From positions 1,922,001 through 1,986,000 of the forward strand of contig NZ_CP034464.1 of assembly GCF_003955735.1 (NCBI RefSeq): 64,000 bases of DNA, written 5' to 3'. Below are positions 43,174 to 53,048 of the stretch, one piece after another. The DNA comes from Undibacterium parvum. GTDB taxonomy: Bacteria; Pseudomonadota; Gammaproteobacteria; Burkholderiales; Burkholderiaceae_D. Under the pieces are notes generated by a model. It saw only the letters and a program-made list of their open reading frames with translations. It did not search any database and was not told the DNA's origin. Numbering within the stretch: the first letter of the stretch is position 1; the number at the start of each line of letters is the position of its first letter. A program made the position numbers and the translations under genes.

Positions 43174-45888
43174 ATGTCCGCAGCAGTTGAGCATTCAGCC
43201 GCCAGCAACACCGATGCGGCACTGAGTATCCTCCTGACAGCCATCGCCGAAGCGCTATGGGATTGGAACCTGCTCACTGGAGAAGTGATTTTCTCCAGCC
43301 AGTATCAACAGCTATTGGGCTATAGCGACAACCAGTTTGGCCATCATCTGGATGAATGGATAAACCGTCTGCATCCTGACGATGCCAAACCAGCCATGGC
43401 GCATTTGCGCGCGCATATCGACGGCCACGCCAACCTGTATCAGCATGAGCAGCGCCTGCTTTGCAAGAACGGTAATTGGAAATGGGTACGCGCACGTGGC
43501 AGTATCGTGGCGCGCGACAGCCAAGGTCGCCCTAGCCGCATGCTGGGTCTGATTGCTGAAATCAATAATGAACATCAGCAACAAGCTAAGCTGAATCTGA
43601 AGCTAAGTCTGAGTGACGCGATGCTAAAAAATTTTTCTCAGCATTTGCCCCACAGTTTCTTCTATCAGTTTCAGCGTTTTGCCGATGGTCATTTTTGTTT
43701 TCCGTATGCCAGTGTAGGCGTCAGCACGCTGTTTGGACTCAAGCCCGAGCAGATCAAGGACGATGCCACCGCGCTATTCCAGCTGATCCACCCCGAGGAC
43801 CTTGAGCCGCTACGCCAGGCCATACGCAGCTCGGCCAGCAGTTTGCAAAACTGGCGTCAGGAATATCGCATCATGCACGGCTCAGAAGAGCGCTGGGTCA
43901 TGGGCGACGCCCATCCCGAGGCTATGGCCGATGGCAGTGTTTTATGGCATGGTTTTTTAAGCGATATCACCGAGCAAAAACGCATACAGAAAAAACTGCA
44001 GGACAGCGATCAGCAAATGCAGCTAATCATGCGCGCCTCCAACCAGGGTTTGTTTGATTTTAATGTACAGACCGGGCGCGGCACCTACAGCGCTGAGTAC
44101 GCGCGCATGCTGGGGTTTTCGCCCGATGATTTTCCGGATGCAAAAAAATTCTGGCAATTTTTCTGGCAAGAAAGCGTGCATCCCGACGATATCGACACTC
44201 TCAGAAACGCCTACCAAGAACATTTTTCTTCGCACGGAAAAATCGAGTTCAAAACCGAATTTCGACAAAAATCCAAATCCGGACAATGGCGCTGGATTCT
44301 ATCCTTAGGCAGCGTGGTCGAGTGGGATGCGCAGGGTCGCGCAGTGCGCATGATAGGCAGCAATATCGACATCACTGAACGTAAAAACGCCGAGCAAGCG
44401 GTACGCCATCAGCAAGAATTACTCAGCAGCAGCCAGGCCAACTATAAGCATCTGGCCAACGAGCTAGACATCCTGATTTCGAACGCGCCGGTCGGCATCA
44501 TGTTTGTCAGTGACGGCACTATCATCCGCGCCAACAAGACGCTGGCCGAGCTATGTAATTTCCCCGATGCCAAGGCCATGATAGGGATGAAATCGACCTT
44601 TCTGTATCAGAATGAAGCCGATTACCGCGCCTTTGCGGCTTTGGTAGTACCCAAACTGATCGCCGATGAAGCGGTAGAACTGGAATGGTTAGTCAAAGCC
44701 ATAGACGGCAAGTCCTTCATGGCACGCATCGCTGGCCGCGCGCTGCCCTCGCAGCAATATGTACGGGGTGCAGTCTGGATGATAGAAGACATCACGCAGC
44801 AAAAAAACATGCTGGATGCTTTGCGGCATAGCGAACAAAGACTGCAAAGGCTGATGAATTCAAACTTGGTGGGGATAGCCCAAGGGGTAGAGCAGGCACG
44901 TCTGATCGATGTGAATACCGTCTTTACGCAATTGTGTGGCTATCCGCGTGCCAGCCTGCTGGGTGATGCAAACGTCTGGAGTTTGCTGTTATCCGAAGCA
45001 GATCTCGCCACTTTCCAACAGGCGTATTCTGAATTGCTAGGCAGCGGCACGACCCCTGCATTTGAGATCATGCTCAAGCATCTAGACGGGACTATGCTGC
45101 CGGTCTTGGTTGGCCTGAATTATCTGGAAAATTCGCATAGCGAATGGGTGATGTTCATGATGGACATCAGCGAAAGACATCGCATCAACCAACTTAAATC
45201 AGAATTTATTTCTGTCGTCAGTCATGAACTACGCACCCCTTTGACCTCGATACGCGGCTCTCTGGGTTTGCTGGAAGCTGGTGTTGGCGGCGTGCTGCCA
45301 GAGAAAGCGCAAAATTTGATCAAGATTGCCCATAAAAACAGCCGCAGGCTGGTCGGTCTGGTCAATGACATCTTGGATATGGAAAAACTGGCCAGCGGCA
45401 AAAGCAACTTCAAAGCCGAGCGACTCGATCTGGTGCCGCTGCTAGAGCAAGCGATAGAGGCCAATCACAGCTATGCGCTGGCCCTGAATGTACGCCTGCA
45501 TTTATTCCATCACCCGGATCATGCATGGATCAAGGCCGACCCTGATCGCCTGATGCAAGTGCTAGCCAATTTACTCTCGAACGCGGCTAAATTCTCGCCC
45601 AAAGGTGAGGCCGTCAGATTGCAGATACACCCGCGTCTGGAACACGAACAACTGTACTACCGGGTCGAGGTAACGGATATTGGTGCTGGCATACCGGCCT
45701 CATTTCAGGCGCGTATTTTTGAACCCTTTAGCCAAGCCGATGGCACCGATACGCGGCAACAAGGCGGCACCGGTCTGGGCTTATCGATCACTAAAACACT
45801 GGTAGAAAAAATGCACGGTCACATGGGTTTTGTGACTGCGGTCGATGAGGGAAGCACCTTCTGGTTTCAATTCCCGGCCGAGCCATAG
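43174..45888 (+). CDS. Multi-PAS sensor histidine kinase
   Basis: A 904-residue soluble kinase with no membrane segment. About five PAS/PAC units occupy residues 20-675 (PAC signatures such as RMLGLIAEINNEH, WHGFLSDITEQK, RMIGSNIDITERK, WMIEDITQQK, MFMMDISERH). Then HisKA with His684 (VVSHELRTPLTSIRGSL) and HATPase (NAAKFS, DIGAGIP, GGTGLGLSIT). There is no receiver, so the partner regulator lies elsewhere. GGAG precedes the ATG. Ligands of the PAS domains are unknown. It ends seven bases from the convergent AraC gene. Confidence 0.92.
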   Translation: MSAAVEHSAASNTDAALSILLTAIAEALWDWNLLTGEVIFSSQYQQLLGYSDNQFGHHLDEWINRLHPDDAKPAMAHLRAHIDGHANLYQHEQRLLCKNGNWKWVRARGSIVARDSQGRPSRMLGLIAEINNEHQQQAKLNLKLSLSDAMLKNFSQHLPHSFFYQFQRFADGHFCFPYASVGVSTLFGLKPEQIKDDATALFQLIHPEDLEPLRQAIRSSASSLQNWRQEYRIMHGSEERWVMGDAHPEAMADGSVLWHGFLSDITEQKRIQKKLQDSDQQMQLIMRASNQGLFDFNVQTGRGTYSAEYARMLGFSPDDFPDAKKFWQFFWQESVHPDDIDTLRNAYQEHFSSHGKIEFKTEFRQKSKSGQWRWILSLGSVVEWDAQGRAVRMIGSNIDITERKNAEQAVRHQQELLSSSQANYKHLANELDILISNAPVGIMFVSDGTIIRANKTLAELCNFPDAKAMIGMKSTFLYQNEADYRAFAALVVPKLIADEAVELEWLVKAIDGKSFMARIAGRALPSQQYVRGAVWMIEDITQQKNMLDALRHSEQRLQRLMNSNLVGIAQGVEQARLIDVNTVFTQLCGYPRASLLGDANVWSLLLSEADLATFQQAYSELLGSGTTPAFEIMLKHLDGTMLPVLVGLNYLENSHSEWVMFMMDISERHRINQLKSEFISVVSHELRTPLTSIRGSLGLLEAGVGGVLPEKAQNLIKIAHKNSRRLVGLVNDILDMEKLASGKSNFKAERLDLVPLLEQAIEANHSYALALNVRLHLFHHPDHAWIKADPDRLMQVLANLLSNAAKFSPKGEAVRLQIHPRLEHEQLYYRVEVTDIGAGIPASFQARIFEPFSQADGTDTRQQGGTGLGLSITKTLVEKMHGHMGFVTAVDEGSTFWFQFPAEP

Positions 45889-45895
45889 GCCTGGC

Positions 45896-46930
45896 CTATG
45901 TTTGCCGGGAGGCGCGGTATTCCGACGGCGTCGATAAAGTCCAGCGCTGGAAAGCCCGCCGGAAGCTGCGCTCATCCGAATAGCCCAATAGCTCGGCGAC
46001 TGCTTCGGTGCCATGCCCCTCTAGCAGTAGACGCTTGGCGCGCCCCATTCTGACGCTCTCGGCAATCTGCGAATACGCAGCACCTTCACGCACCAACAAA
46101 CGATGCAAAGAGCGCGGGCTGATCCCCAATGTGCTAGCCATCTCAGTCACACTACGGCACTCGCATTGCATGGCAACCAGAGTACGTACCAGACTCTGCT
46201 TACCCAGCACCCCGATGCTGGCCAATTCCTGATCGCAGGCATGGCGCGACAAGGTGGCTTGCTCGCTCTGTGCCGACAAGGGTAGTTCTAACATGGCGCT
46301 GGCAAACACCACCTGGCTGACGTCGGCACCGACGATCACCGGACAGGCAAAAAACGCCTCGGCAGCCGAGCGGCTTAGCTGTAGATTGCCGCGCAACTCT
46401 AGCCGCTGTGGCGTAAGTTGCGCACCAGGCAAGCTGCGCGCCGCGTTCATGGCGGTGGCCAGATGATCGAGATCGAGAAAATCCTGTAACTCCCTGTCAT
46501 CAAACAGCGCATGTGAAACCAGTTGCGATTGCTGTGCACCCACTTCCAGCTCCAGTTGCAACATAGAGCCAGCAATTAATTGATATTCCAGACCGAAGGC
46601 CAGCGCCTGGCCTAAGTTAGCCTGCGCCAACATGCCCAACCCCATTTCACCAAGGGCGCTGACGCTTTTGCGGCTACCCGACAAGATTCCGAGATCGGCA
46701 CCGCCTATGTGTCTGGCCAACAACAAACTTTCGCGTGCCTGGGCGTAACTGATGCGTGCGGTGCTGCTAGGCAAGCCATGCTGATCGACAGAAAAAGCCG
46801 GAAACATCTCACGCAAACGCCAGTTTTGCTCACGCCCAAGCGCAAACAAACCGCTGAAAGGATGAGCAGGAAAAATGGCGTCTTGCACTGAGAGCAGCGC
46901 CGGCATGGTGGGTGCAGAAAGGGAGTTCAT
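45896..46930 (-). CDS. AraC-family transcriptional regulator
   Basis: A 344-residue regulator with an N-terminal ligand-binding domain of the arabinose-binding/OruR type and a C-terminal pair of helix-turn-helix units (SVTEMASTLGISPRSLHRLL and VAELLGYSDERSFRRAFQRW). It is divergent from the GMC oxidoreductase gene with about 110 bases between, a typical layout for a local activator of a catabolic enzyme. That control is inferred. Confidence 0.9.
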   Translation of the reverse strand: MNSLSAPTMPALLSVQDAIFPAHPFSGLFALGREQNWRLREMFPAFSVDQHGLPSSTARISYAQARESLLLARHIGGADLGILSGSRKSVSALGEMGLGMLAQANLGQALAFGLEYQLIAGSMLQLELEVGAQQSQLVSHALFDDRELQDFLDLDHLATAMNAARSLPGAQLTPQRLELRGNLQLSRSAAEAFFACPVIVGADVSQVVFASAMLELPLSAQSEQATLSRHACDQELASIGVLGKQSLVRTLVAMQCECRSVTEMASTLGISPRSLHRLLVREGAAYSQIAESVRMGRAKRLLLEGHGTEAVAELLGYSDERSFRRAFQRWTLSTPSEYRASRQT

Positions 46931-47042
46931 GTGAGCGCTGGCAGTAAATGTCCTTATCTTTGAATTCGGTGCGGATTAAGATGTCCCTAAGAGCTTAAGA
47001 ATAAGCTTTGCGAATAATAATATACCGAGAGTGAGACCAAAC

Positions 47043-48665
47043 ATGAATCAAATAATTCCTGACTACCTGGTCATAGGCGGCGGCTCCGGCGGCTGTGTTG
47101 TGGCCAGCCGACTCAGCGAAGATCCGGCGATCCGCGTGACCGTGCTGGAGGCTGGCAATGCCGGTGACAGCTGGCTCATCAAGATGCCGTTTGCGGTAGC
47201 AGCCATGTTGCCGACCAAGATCAATAACTGGGCCTTTGAAACCCTGCCGCAACCGGGTTTAAACGGCCGCAAAGGCTATCAGCCGCGCGGTAAGACGCTG
47301 GGGGGATCCTCGGCCATCAATGCGATGGCGTATATCCGCGGCCACAAACAAGATTACGATCACTGGGCAAGTTTGGGCAATACCGGCTGGTCGTTCGATG
47401 AGGTGCTGCCCTATTTTAAACGCTCAGAAAACAATGCGCGCCTGGGCGGCCCGCTGCATGGGCAAGCAGGTCCTTTGCATGTCAGTGATTTGCGTTCGGA
47501 TAATCCGTTTCAAGCGATCTACCTAAAAGCCGCACAGCAAGCCGGTTTTAAGTCCAATCCCGATTTTAATGGGGAGGAGCAAGAAGGTGTCGGCATGTAC
47601 CAGGTCACCCAACACAATGGCGAGCGCTGCAGTGCGGCACGTGCCTACCTGCATCCGCATCTAGCAAAGCGCCCAAATTTGACGGTGGAAACTGGCTGTC
47701 AGGTTACCCGCATCGTGTTTGAAGGCAAGCGCGCGGTAGGTGTTGAATATCTGCAAAATGGCGCAAAACATAGTTTGCGCGCCAAGCGCGAAATCCTGCT
47801 GGCGGCCGGCGCTTTCCAAAGCCCGCAATTATTGATGCTGTCTGGCGTGGGCGAGGCCAAAGCCTTGCAGGCACTTGGCATTCCCGTGGTACATGACTTA
47901 CCCGGAGTCGGTCAGAATCTGCAAGACCATCCGGATTTCGTCTTTAAATATCGCGCCAAGAGTCTCGATCTACTGGGCATCTCGCTCGCTGGCAGCTTGC
48001 GCATGGCGCGCGAGTTTTGGCGCTACTTTAAAAAACGGCGCGGCATGATCAGCTCGAACGGCGCCGAAGGCGGGGCTTTTCTGAAAACCGACCCAGGCTT
48101 GAGCGCCCCCGATATCCAGCTGCATTTTGTGATCGCCATGATCGATGATCATGCCCGCAAGCTGCATCTGGGGCACGGCTACTCTTGCCACGTTTGTCTG
48201 CTACGCCCAAAAAGCGTGGGAGAAGTCACGCTGGCCAGCGCCGATCCGCTGGCAGCCCCCGTTATTAATCCGCGCTTCCTGGAACACCCTGACGATCTGG
48301 AAAACATGCTCAAGGCCTTCAAGCTCACCCGCAAACTGATGGATGCACCGGCCCTGATGGAGGTCCGCGAGAGCGAATACCGCACCGCCGACGTGCATAG
48401 CGATGATGAAATCCGTGCCGCCTTGCGCCAATACACCGACACCGTGTATCACCCTATCGGCACTTGCAAGATGGGGCTCGATGCGATGGCGGTAGTTGAC
48501 CCTACCCTACGCGTGCATGGCTTGCAGGGCATACGGGTAGTGGATGCCTCGATTATGCCGTCCCTGATAGGCGGCAATACCAATGCACCGAGCATGATGA
48601 TAGGAGAGAAAGCGGCCGATATGATCAAGACGGAAAACCGCTCGCAGCATCTGCAAGCCGCCTAG
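47043..48665 (+). CDS. GMC-family FAD-dependent oxidoreductase (choline/alcohol dehydrogenase-like)
   Basis: A 540-residue flavoprotein. The ADP-binding motif is YLVIGGGSGGCVVASRL, the GMC signature GKTLGGSSAINAMAYIRGH, and the C-terminal catalytic region has YHPIGTCKMG and GGNTNAPSMMIGEKAADM. It oxidises an alcohol; choline (BetA) and alkanols are the usual candidates, but no betB or alkane gene is nearby. I use the ATG at 47043; a GTG four codons earlier is possible. The divergent AraC gene probably controls it. Confidence 0.92.
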   Translation: MNQIIPDYLVIGGGSGGCVVASRLSEDPAIRVTVLEAGNAGDSWLIKMPFAVAAMLPTKINNWAFETLPQPGLNGRKGYQPRGKTLGGSSAINAMAYIRGHKQDYDHWASLGNTGWSFDEVLPYFKRSENNARLGGPLHGQAGPLHVSDLRSDNPFQAIYLKAAQQAGFKSNPDFNGEEQEGVGMYQVTQHNGERCSAARAYLHPHLAKRPNLTVETGCQVTRIVFEGKRAVGVEYLQNGAKHSLRAKREILLAAGAFQSPQLLMLSGVGEAKALQALGIPVVHDLPGVGQNLQDHPDFVFKYRAKSLDLLGISLAGSLRMAREFWRYFKKRRGMISSNGAEGGAFLKTDPGLSAPDIQLHFVIAMIDDHARKLHLGHGYSCHVCLLRPKSVGEVTLASADPLAAPVINPRFLEHPDDLENMLKAFKLTRKLMDAPALMEVRESEYRTADVHSDDEIRAALRQYTDTVYHPIGTCKMGLDAMAVVDPTLRVHGLQGIRVVDASIMPSLIGGNTNAPSMMIGEKAADMIKTENRSQHLQAA

Positions 48666-48671
48666 CCCAAC

Positions 48672-48730
48672 GCGCATATCCCATGCGGCTTGCAGGCCAG
48701 GCAGGCCGCAAACCCGCATAGAATATGCGC
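48672..48730. repeat. REP-like palindromic repeat, copy C (inverted relative to copy A)
   Basis: Arms 48672-48688 (GCGCATATCCCATGCGG) and 48714-48730 (CCGCATAGAATATGCGC) pair with two mismatches. The loop, when reverse-complemented, matches the loops of copies A and B. It lies seven bases after the GMC gene stop, between convergent genes. Confidence 0.85.
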
Positions 48731-48821
48731 TGCGGGCCATGCCCTTAATTACTTCATCTTGCGTAGTTACAGGCGAAAAAAATTAAGCGTCACAAGCAGC
48801 GCATTATCTCTGCGCGCTCGT

Positions 48822-49373
48822 CTAGGTGAAGTTAGCGGCAAGGTGTTCTAGATATGCGTTTTCTATCCAAGAAGTATCACCCGCGATCACGTTGTCGGCA
48901 TGAAAGGTCGGCAGTTGATTGCGTATGCTCAAATAATTATTGGTCATAATCAAAGGCTGCAAAACATCATCGATATGATGCGCATTTTTTAAAACATGGC
49001 ACTGACCTAAGTCACTGCTCTTCATATTGGAAGTAGCGACGATCATAAATTTTTCGGCGGGAACCTGACCACCTTCGCCATACACGTCCGTGATGGTAAA
49101 TGTCTTTTGATAGGCAAGTACTTCACCCAACCATTTCACCAAGGGGTAGGGCATGTTGAACCACATAATAGGCGTGATATAAATAACGCACTCCGCCCAC
49201 AAAAGCTTATCAAGCTCCCTTTCTATGTTGAGTGTCTCTTTGCTCACATCGGAGAACTTCACATCATGCCCTTTTCCAAGCAAAAATTTTTCGCTCAAAT
49301 GAGCCAGGAATCCATTCAAATGCCCTTTGGCTTCAAATATTGTATATCCGGCGGTAACGATAAGTACTTTCAT
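48822..49373 (-). CDS. MdaB-like NAD(P)H quinone oxidoreductase (flavodoxin fold)
   Basis: A 183-residue flavodoxin-fold protein. It resembles MdaB: AECVIYITPIMWFNMPYPLVKWLGEVL and LPTFHADNVI align with MdaB blocks as I recall them. MdaB reduces quinones by two electrons and so limits redox cycling. It stands alone on the minus strand. The start MKVLIVTAGY begins the first beta strand directly. Confidence 0.82.
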   Translation of the reverse strand: MKVLIVTAGYTIFEAKGHLNGFLAHLSEKFLLGKGHDVKFSDVSKETLNIERELDKLLWAECVIYITPIMWFNMPYPLVKWLGEVLAYQKTFTITDVYGEGGQVPAEKFMIVATSNMKSSDLGQCHVLKNAHHIDDVLQPLIMTNNYLSIRNQLPTFHADNVIAGDTSWIENAYLEHLAANFT

Positions 49374-49484
49374 CTTAGACCTTTACGAGTAACTATTTTT
49401 CAAAAAAATGTGCTTGCAATCTGGATACGCTGTCATTGCTGTCGCACACCATGCGCCAGCAATGCCGAAGCGCTTGCTATGTGA

Positions 49485-50498
49485 TTAATTAAAACCTTCC
49501 AACACCACTTTCCCTTGCGCTTTACCACTCTCTATCAGGGCATGCGCACGGCGTAAGTTGGCCGCATTAATAGTGCCAAAATTGGCATTGACGGTGGTGC
49601 GGATGCGACCCTGATCGACCATTGCGGCTACTTCGGCCAATAGTTTGCCTTGCTCATCCATATCGGGCGTTTCGAACATGGAGCGGGTAAACATCATTTC
49701 CCAATGCAAGGCGATTGATTTGGCTTTGAGTGGCATCACATCTAAGCCATCCATGCTATCGATGACGGCGAGATGCCCTTGCGGTTTCAGGCTTTCGATA
49801 ATTTGCGCGTAGTGCTGCGGGGTTTGCGTCAGACTCGCCACCATATCAACTGCATCGATACCGAGCGCTGTTAGCCCGGCCGTTAAGGCTTGCGCATGAT
49901 CGATCACCGCATGCGCGCCTAAATCCAGACACCACTGGCGTGTTTCCGGACGCGAGGCGGTGGCGATGACACGCAATTGTGTCAGCTGACGCGCCAGTTG
50001 TATCAGGATAGAGCCTACCCCGCCGGCACCGCCGATCACCAATAAAGTCTGACCCGCGCCGCCATTCTTGGCAACTCCCAGGCGTTCAAACAATAATTCG
50101 TAAGCGGTGATGGATGTCAGCGGCAAGGCCGCGGCTTGTGCATCATTGAGTGAGTTTGGTGCCAGCGCAACGATGCGCTCGTCCACTGCATGCAACTCGC
50201 TATTGGCACCGGGACGTGTAATCGAACCGGCGTAATACACGCGCTGCCCCAGCTTAAACTTAGTCACTGCGCTACCAACTGCTTCGACGATGCCGACCGC
50301 ATCCCAACCCAAGACCTTCATCTGTCCCTCGGCAGGCGCAGTACTGGCTCTAAGCTTGGTATCGACAGGATTGACCGAGATAGCTTTGACGCGCACCAGC
50401 AAGTCGCGCGCTTGTAGCGCTGGGCTTGGCAGCTCGACGTCCTCCAGAGATAAGGGATTGTTAATGGCTAATGGCTGGCGATAGGCGATGGCTTTCAT
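49485..50498 (-). CDS. Zinc-type alcohol dehydrogenase-like / quinone oxidoreductase (MDR family)
   Basis: A 337-residue medium-chain dehydrogenase/reductase. It has a GroES-like N-domain (VNPVDTKLR, VLGWDAVGIVEAVG) and a Rossmann domain (LLVIGGAGGVGSILIQLARQ). The catalytic zinc Cys and structural zinc loop are absent, as in the quinone-reductase branch, which reduces quinones or enones with NADPH. It is divergent from a LysR gene 112 bases away, which probably controls it. Confidence 0.9.
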   Translation of the reverse strand: MKAIAYRQPLAINNPLSLEDVELPSPALQARDLLVRVKAISVNPVDTKLRASTAPAEGQMKVLGWDAVGIVEAVGSAVTKFKLGQRVYYAGSITRPGANSELHAVDERIVALAPNSLNDAQAAALPLTSITAYELLFERLGVAKNGGAGQTLLVIGGAGGVGSILIQLARQLTQLRVIATASRPETRQWCLDLGAHAVIDHAQALTAGLTALGIDAVDMVASLTQTPQHYAQIIESLKPQGHLAVIDSMDGLDVMPLKAKSIALHWEMMFTRSMFETPDMDEQGKLLAEVAAMVDQGRIRTTVNANFGTINAANLRRAHALIESGKAQGKVVLEGFN

Positions 50499-50578
50499 GA
50501 GTACTCCTTTAGAATTGCGCGAATAGTGAGGTGATGTTTCTTGCTTGAGGTAGACACTGTAAAATATAAATCACAGAT

Positions 50579-50603
50579 TGATAATAGCAATAAAAAACTA
50601 TCA
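50579..50603. promoter_or_regulatory. Candidate LysR-type operator
   Basis: TGATA-N15-TATCA inverted repeat, with an inner ATAG/CTAT pair, in the divergent region between the oxidoreductase and LysR genes. It lies just before the LysR start, where autoregulatory sites are common. Confidence 0.45.
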
Positions 50604-50610
50604 CTTTCAA

Positions 50611-51525
50611 ATGAAAATTGAAAATATCGGAGATCTTCAGGTGCTGGTGCAAACCGCCAGTTACGGTAGCCTGACGGCTGCCGCGGCAAACTTGGGTATC
50701 ACGCCAGCGGCCGCCAGCGCCACCCTGAAGCGGCTGGAAAATCAATTGGGAGTGCGCCTGTTTGAGCGATCGACCAGAGCGATGCGCATCACGTCCCAAG
50801 GGCAGATCTTGCTCGACTATGCAAAACGCGCCTTTGACTTATTGGAAGAGGGCGAAGCCTCGGTATCCAGCGACCGCGCTGCCCTGGTCGGTATCTTGCG
50901 GGTGGCGGCCCCTTCAGATCTGGCGCGCAACAGCTTATTGCCTTGGTTCAGTGAGTTTCTTGAACTCCATCCCGGCGTGCAACTGGCGCTCAGCGTCGGC
51001 GACAAGGTGATGGACGTGATGCGTGACGAAGTCGATCTGGCATTGCGCTATGGCACCCTGGCCGATTCGCGTCTGGTGGCACGCACCATTGCGCTCTCAC
51101 GACCGATACTGTGTGCATCGCCCGCTTATCTGCAGCGCCATGGCGCACCACAAACTCCGCAAGACTTGTTGCAGCACAATTGCATCACCTTCGAGCGCGC
51201 CGGCAAGCGCCATCGACTGTGGCGCTTTGCCCAAAATGGCGTATGGACAGAAGTACGCGTCAACGGTGACCGTTATGTCGATGATGCGTCGCTAGCGCGG
51301 GAATGGGCTGTTGCAGGTGCCGGCATCTTGCTCAAATCGATGATCGATATACGGCAAGAGCTAGCGGCTGGCACTCTGCTTCCCTTACTCACAGCGTGGG
51401 ACACCGAGCCTTATCCTTTACACGCGCTGCTGCCTAGCGGCCGCTTTGTTCCCGGTCGGGTGCGTGCCCTGATCGATTTTCTTGCTGAAAAATTTGCAAG
51501 GGCTGCGGCAACGCAAACATTTTAA
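50611..51525 (+). CDS. LysR-family transcriptional regulator
   Basis: A 304-residue regulator. The N-terminal winged helix (ASYGSLTAAAANLGITPAAASATLKRLENQLGVRLFER) is clear, followed by a LysR substrate domain. I take the ATG at 50611 (MKIENIGDL) since the upstream in-frame codons overlap the putative operator. By position it controls the divergent oxidoreductase; the effector is unknown. It ends four bases inside the 3' end of the convergent SirB2 gene. Confidence 0.93.
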   Translation: MKIENIGDLQVLVQTASYGSLTAAAANLGITPAAASATLKRLENQLGVRLFERSTRAMRITSQGQILLDYAKRAFDLLEEGEASVSSDRAALVGILRVAAPSDLARNSLLPWFSEFLELHPGVQLALSVGDKVMDVMRDEVDLALRYGTLADSRLVARTIALSRPILCASPAYLQRHGAPQTPQDLLQHNCITFERAGKRHRLWRFAQNGVWTEVRVNGDRYVDDASLAREWAVAGAGILLKSMIDIRQELAAGTLLPLLTAWDTEPYPLHALLPSGRFVPGRVRALIDFLAEKFARAAATQTF

Positions 51526-51902
51526 AACGGCATAGCCTGGCGGCTGATGGCGACCGCCAGAATATATGCAAACGTCAGCATTGCAGCAACCAGTGCATAA
51601 GCCCGTATGCGGGCGCTCTTGCCGCGTTTTAAGGCGATCGTGCCGAGCACTATATACGCCAGCAGCGCCACTACCTTGGCCGTTAGCCAGTTTTGTTGAA
51701 ATGGATACTGGCCGCTCCAGAACACCATAGTCAGGGCGCTGGCCAGCAAGATGGTATCGATCAGGTGCGGCAGTATGCGCACCCAGCGCCTTTGCAAGAT
51801 GGCAGCGTCACGCATTTTCCAATACGCCCGCAGCATAAAAAAACTACCGCTGATGGCGGCGCAAGTGATGTGTAAATGTTTTACGGCGAGGTAACTCTGC
51901 AT
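51522..51902 (-). CDS. SirB2-family integral membrane protein
   Basis: A 126-residue protein with four predicted helices and the SirB2 start MQSYLAVKHLHITCAAISGSFFMLRAYW. The family is widespread but its role is not established. The start at 51902 lies one base after the ZntB stop codon, with AGGGATTAAG just before it, so the two genes are one operon. The frame is open further upstream but would overlap ZntB. Its last codons overlap the convergent LysR gene by four bases. Confidence 0.85.
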   Translation of the reverse strand: MQSYLAVKHLHITCAAISGSFFMLRAYWKMRDAAILQRRWVRILPHLIDTILLASALTMVFWSGQYPFQQNWLTAKVVALLAYIVLGTIALKRGKSARIRAYALVAAMLTFAYILAVAISRQAMPF

Positions 51903-51903
51903 C

Positions 51904-52923
51904 TTAATCCCTGGTATTTTTTCTAAACGCCAGCCACCCGGCAATCACGGTAAAGGTGGCAACGATGGCGGCAACGATCCAAAAGCCGTGTTCATGTTGC
52001 GCCAGCGGGATGCCGCCCACGTTCATGCCCAGCAAACCGGCGATGATATTGATAGGCAGCGCCAGCACGGTGACGATGGTCAGCACGAACAGCGAACGGT
52101 TGTTTTGTTCATTCACGCTGGCGGCGATTTCTTCCTGCAATAACTTAATTCTTTCTTGCAGCGAGGCCATGTCACTGAGCACCACCGCAAACTCTTCGGT
52201 CGATTGGCGCAGCTCTTGCACATCATTCTCGGCGACCCAGCGCGGCGGGCTATGCAGCAAGCGAAATAAGGCGGCCGGCTCTGGCGCTAATAATCTTTGC
52301 AAACGGACTAATAGACGGCGTAGTTCGCCCAAATTAGCACGCTTCAGATTGAGCCTGTCGGCCAATAAATGGTCTTCTATATCATCGACTTTTTTGATCG
52401 CCTTGCGCACGATGCCGATCAAAACATCGGCCTGATCACGCAGTAAATGCGCCAGCAATTCTGTGCTCGAACGAAAGGCCTCGCCATGATTGACCGCATT
52501 ACGCAGTCTATCCACCGATTGCAAAGGTGTGCGCCGCGCGCTAATCATGAGCTTACTAGAAACACTCAGCCACAGCGTCGCAATATCCGAGGCTTCAAAG
52601 GTAAAGTCGTGCAACACATCATTGACCACCGCGATCAGACATTGGTCGGCGTGTTCGATGCGGGTAGAGCGCGAGCCTTCGTGTAGCGTCTCGTAAAATT
52701 CTTCCGGCAAATCTACATGTTCATGCAGCCATTTTTCAGCCGAGACGTTGGATAGATTAAAGTGCAGCCACAGAAAACTCGCGTCTTCGCTAGCCGCACT
52801 TTGTTGTAAATACTCCAGAGCTTCTTTGGTATGCACGGCACGCCCAACCTGATCTTGCGCAAACACATAGCCGCATATCAAGCCTGACTGATCCGATCCA
52901 TATGATAAATTATCAATTTGCAT
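51904..52923 (-). CDS. zntB: CorA/ZntB-type divalent metal transporter
   Basis: A 339-residue protein with a long cytoplasmic funnel domain, coiled-coil stalk and two C-terminal helices. The loop after the first helix reads GMNVGGIP, the CorA-type GMN signature in the form usual for ZntB. ZntB homologues carry zinc across the inner membrane. It is followed by the SirB2 gene at one base distance. Confidence 0.9.
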   Translation of the reverse strand: MQIDNLSYGSDQSGLICGYVFAQDQVGRAVHTKEALEYLQQSAASEDASFLWLHFNLSNVSAEKWLHEHVDLPEEFYETLHEGSRSTRIEHADQCLIAVVNDVLHDFTFEASDIATLWLSVSSKLMISARRTPLQSVDRLRNAVNHGEAFRSSTELLAHLLRDQADVLIGIVRKAIKKVDDIEDHLLADRLNLKRANLGELRRLLVRLQRLLAPEPAALFRLLHSPPRWVAENDVQELRQSTEEFAVVLSDMASLQERIKLLQEEIAASVNEQNNRSLFVLTIVTVLALPINIIAGLLGMNVGGIPLAQHEHGFWIVAAIVATFTVIAGWLAFRKNTRD

Positions 52924-53048
52924 GAATTTTCCAGCTAAAAAACTTGCCCGTATTGTAAGTCAGTTGTCATATAAAAGCTGTTGACTTTCGCATCAGCGAG
53001 GGATTAAATTCGAGTATCGATTGCATCCCTCACATTGAAGGCATAGCT

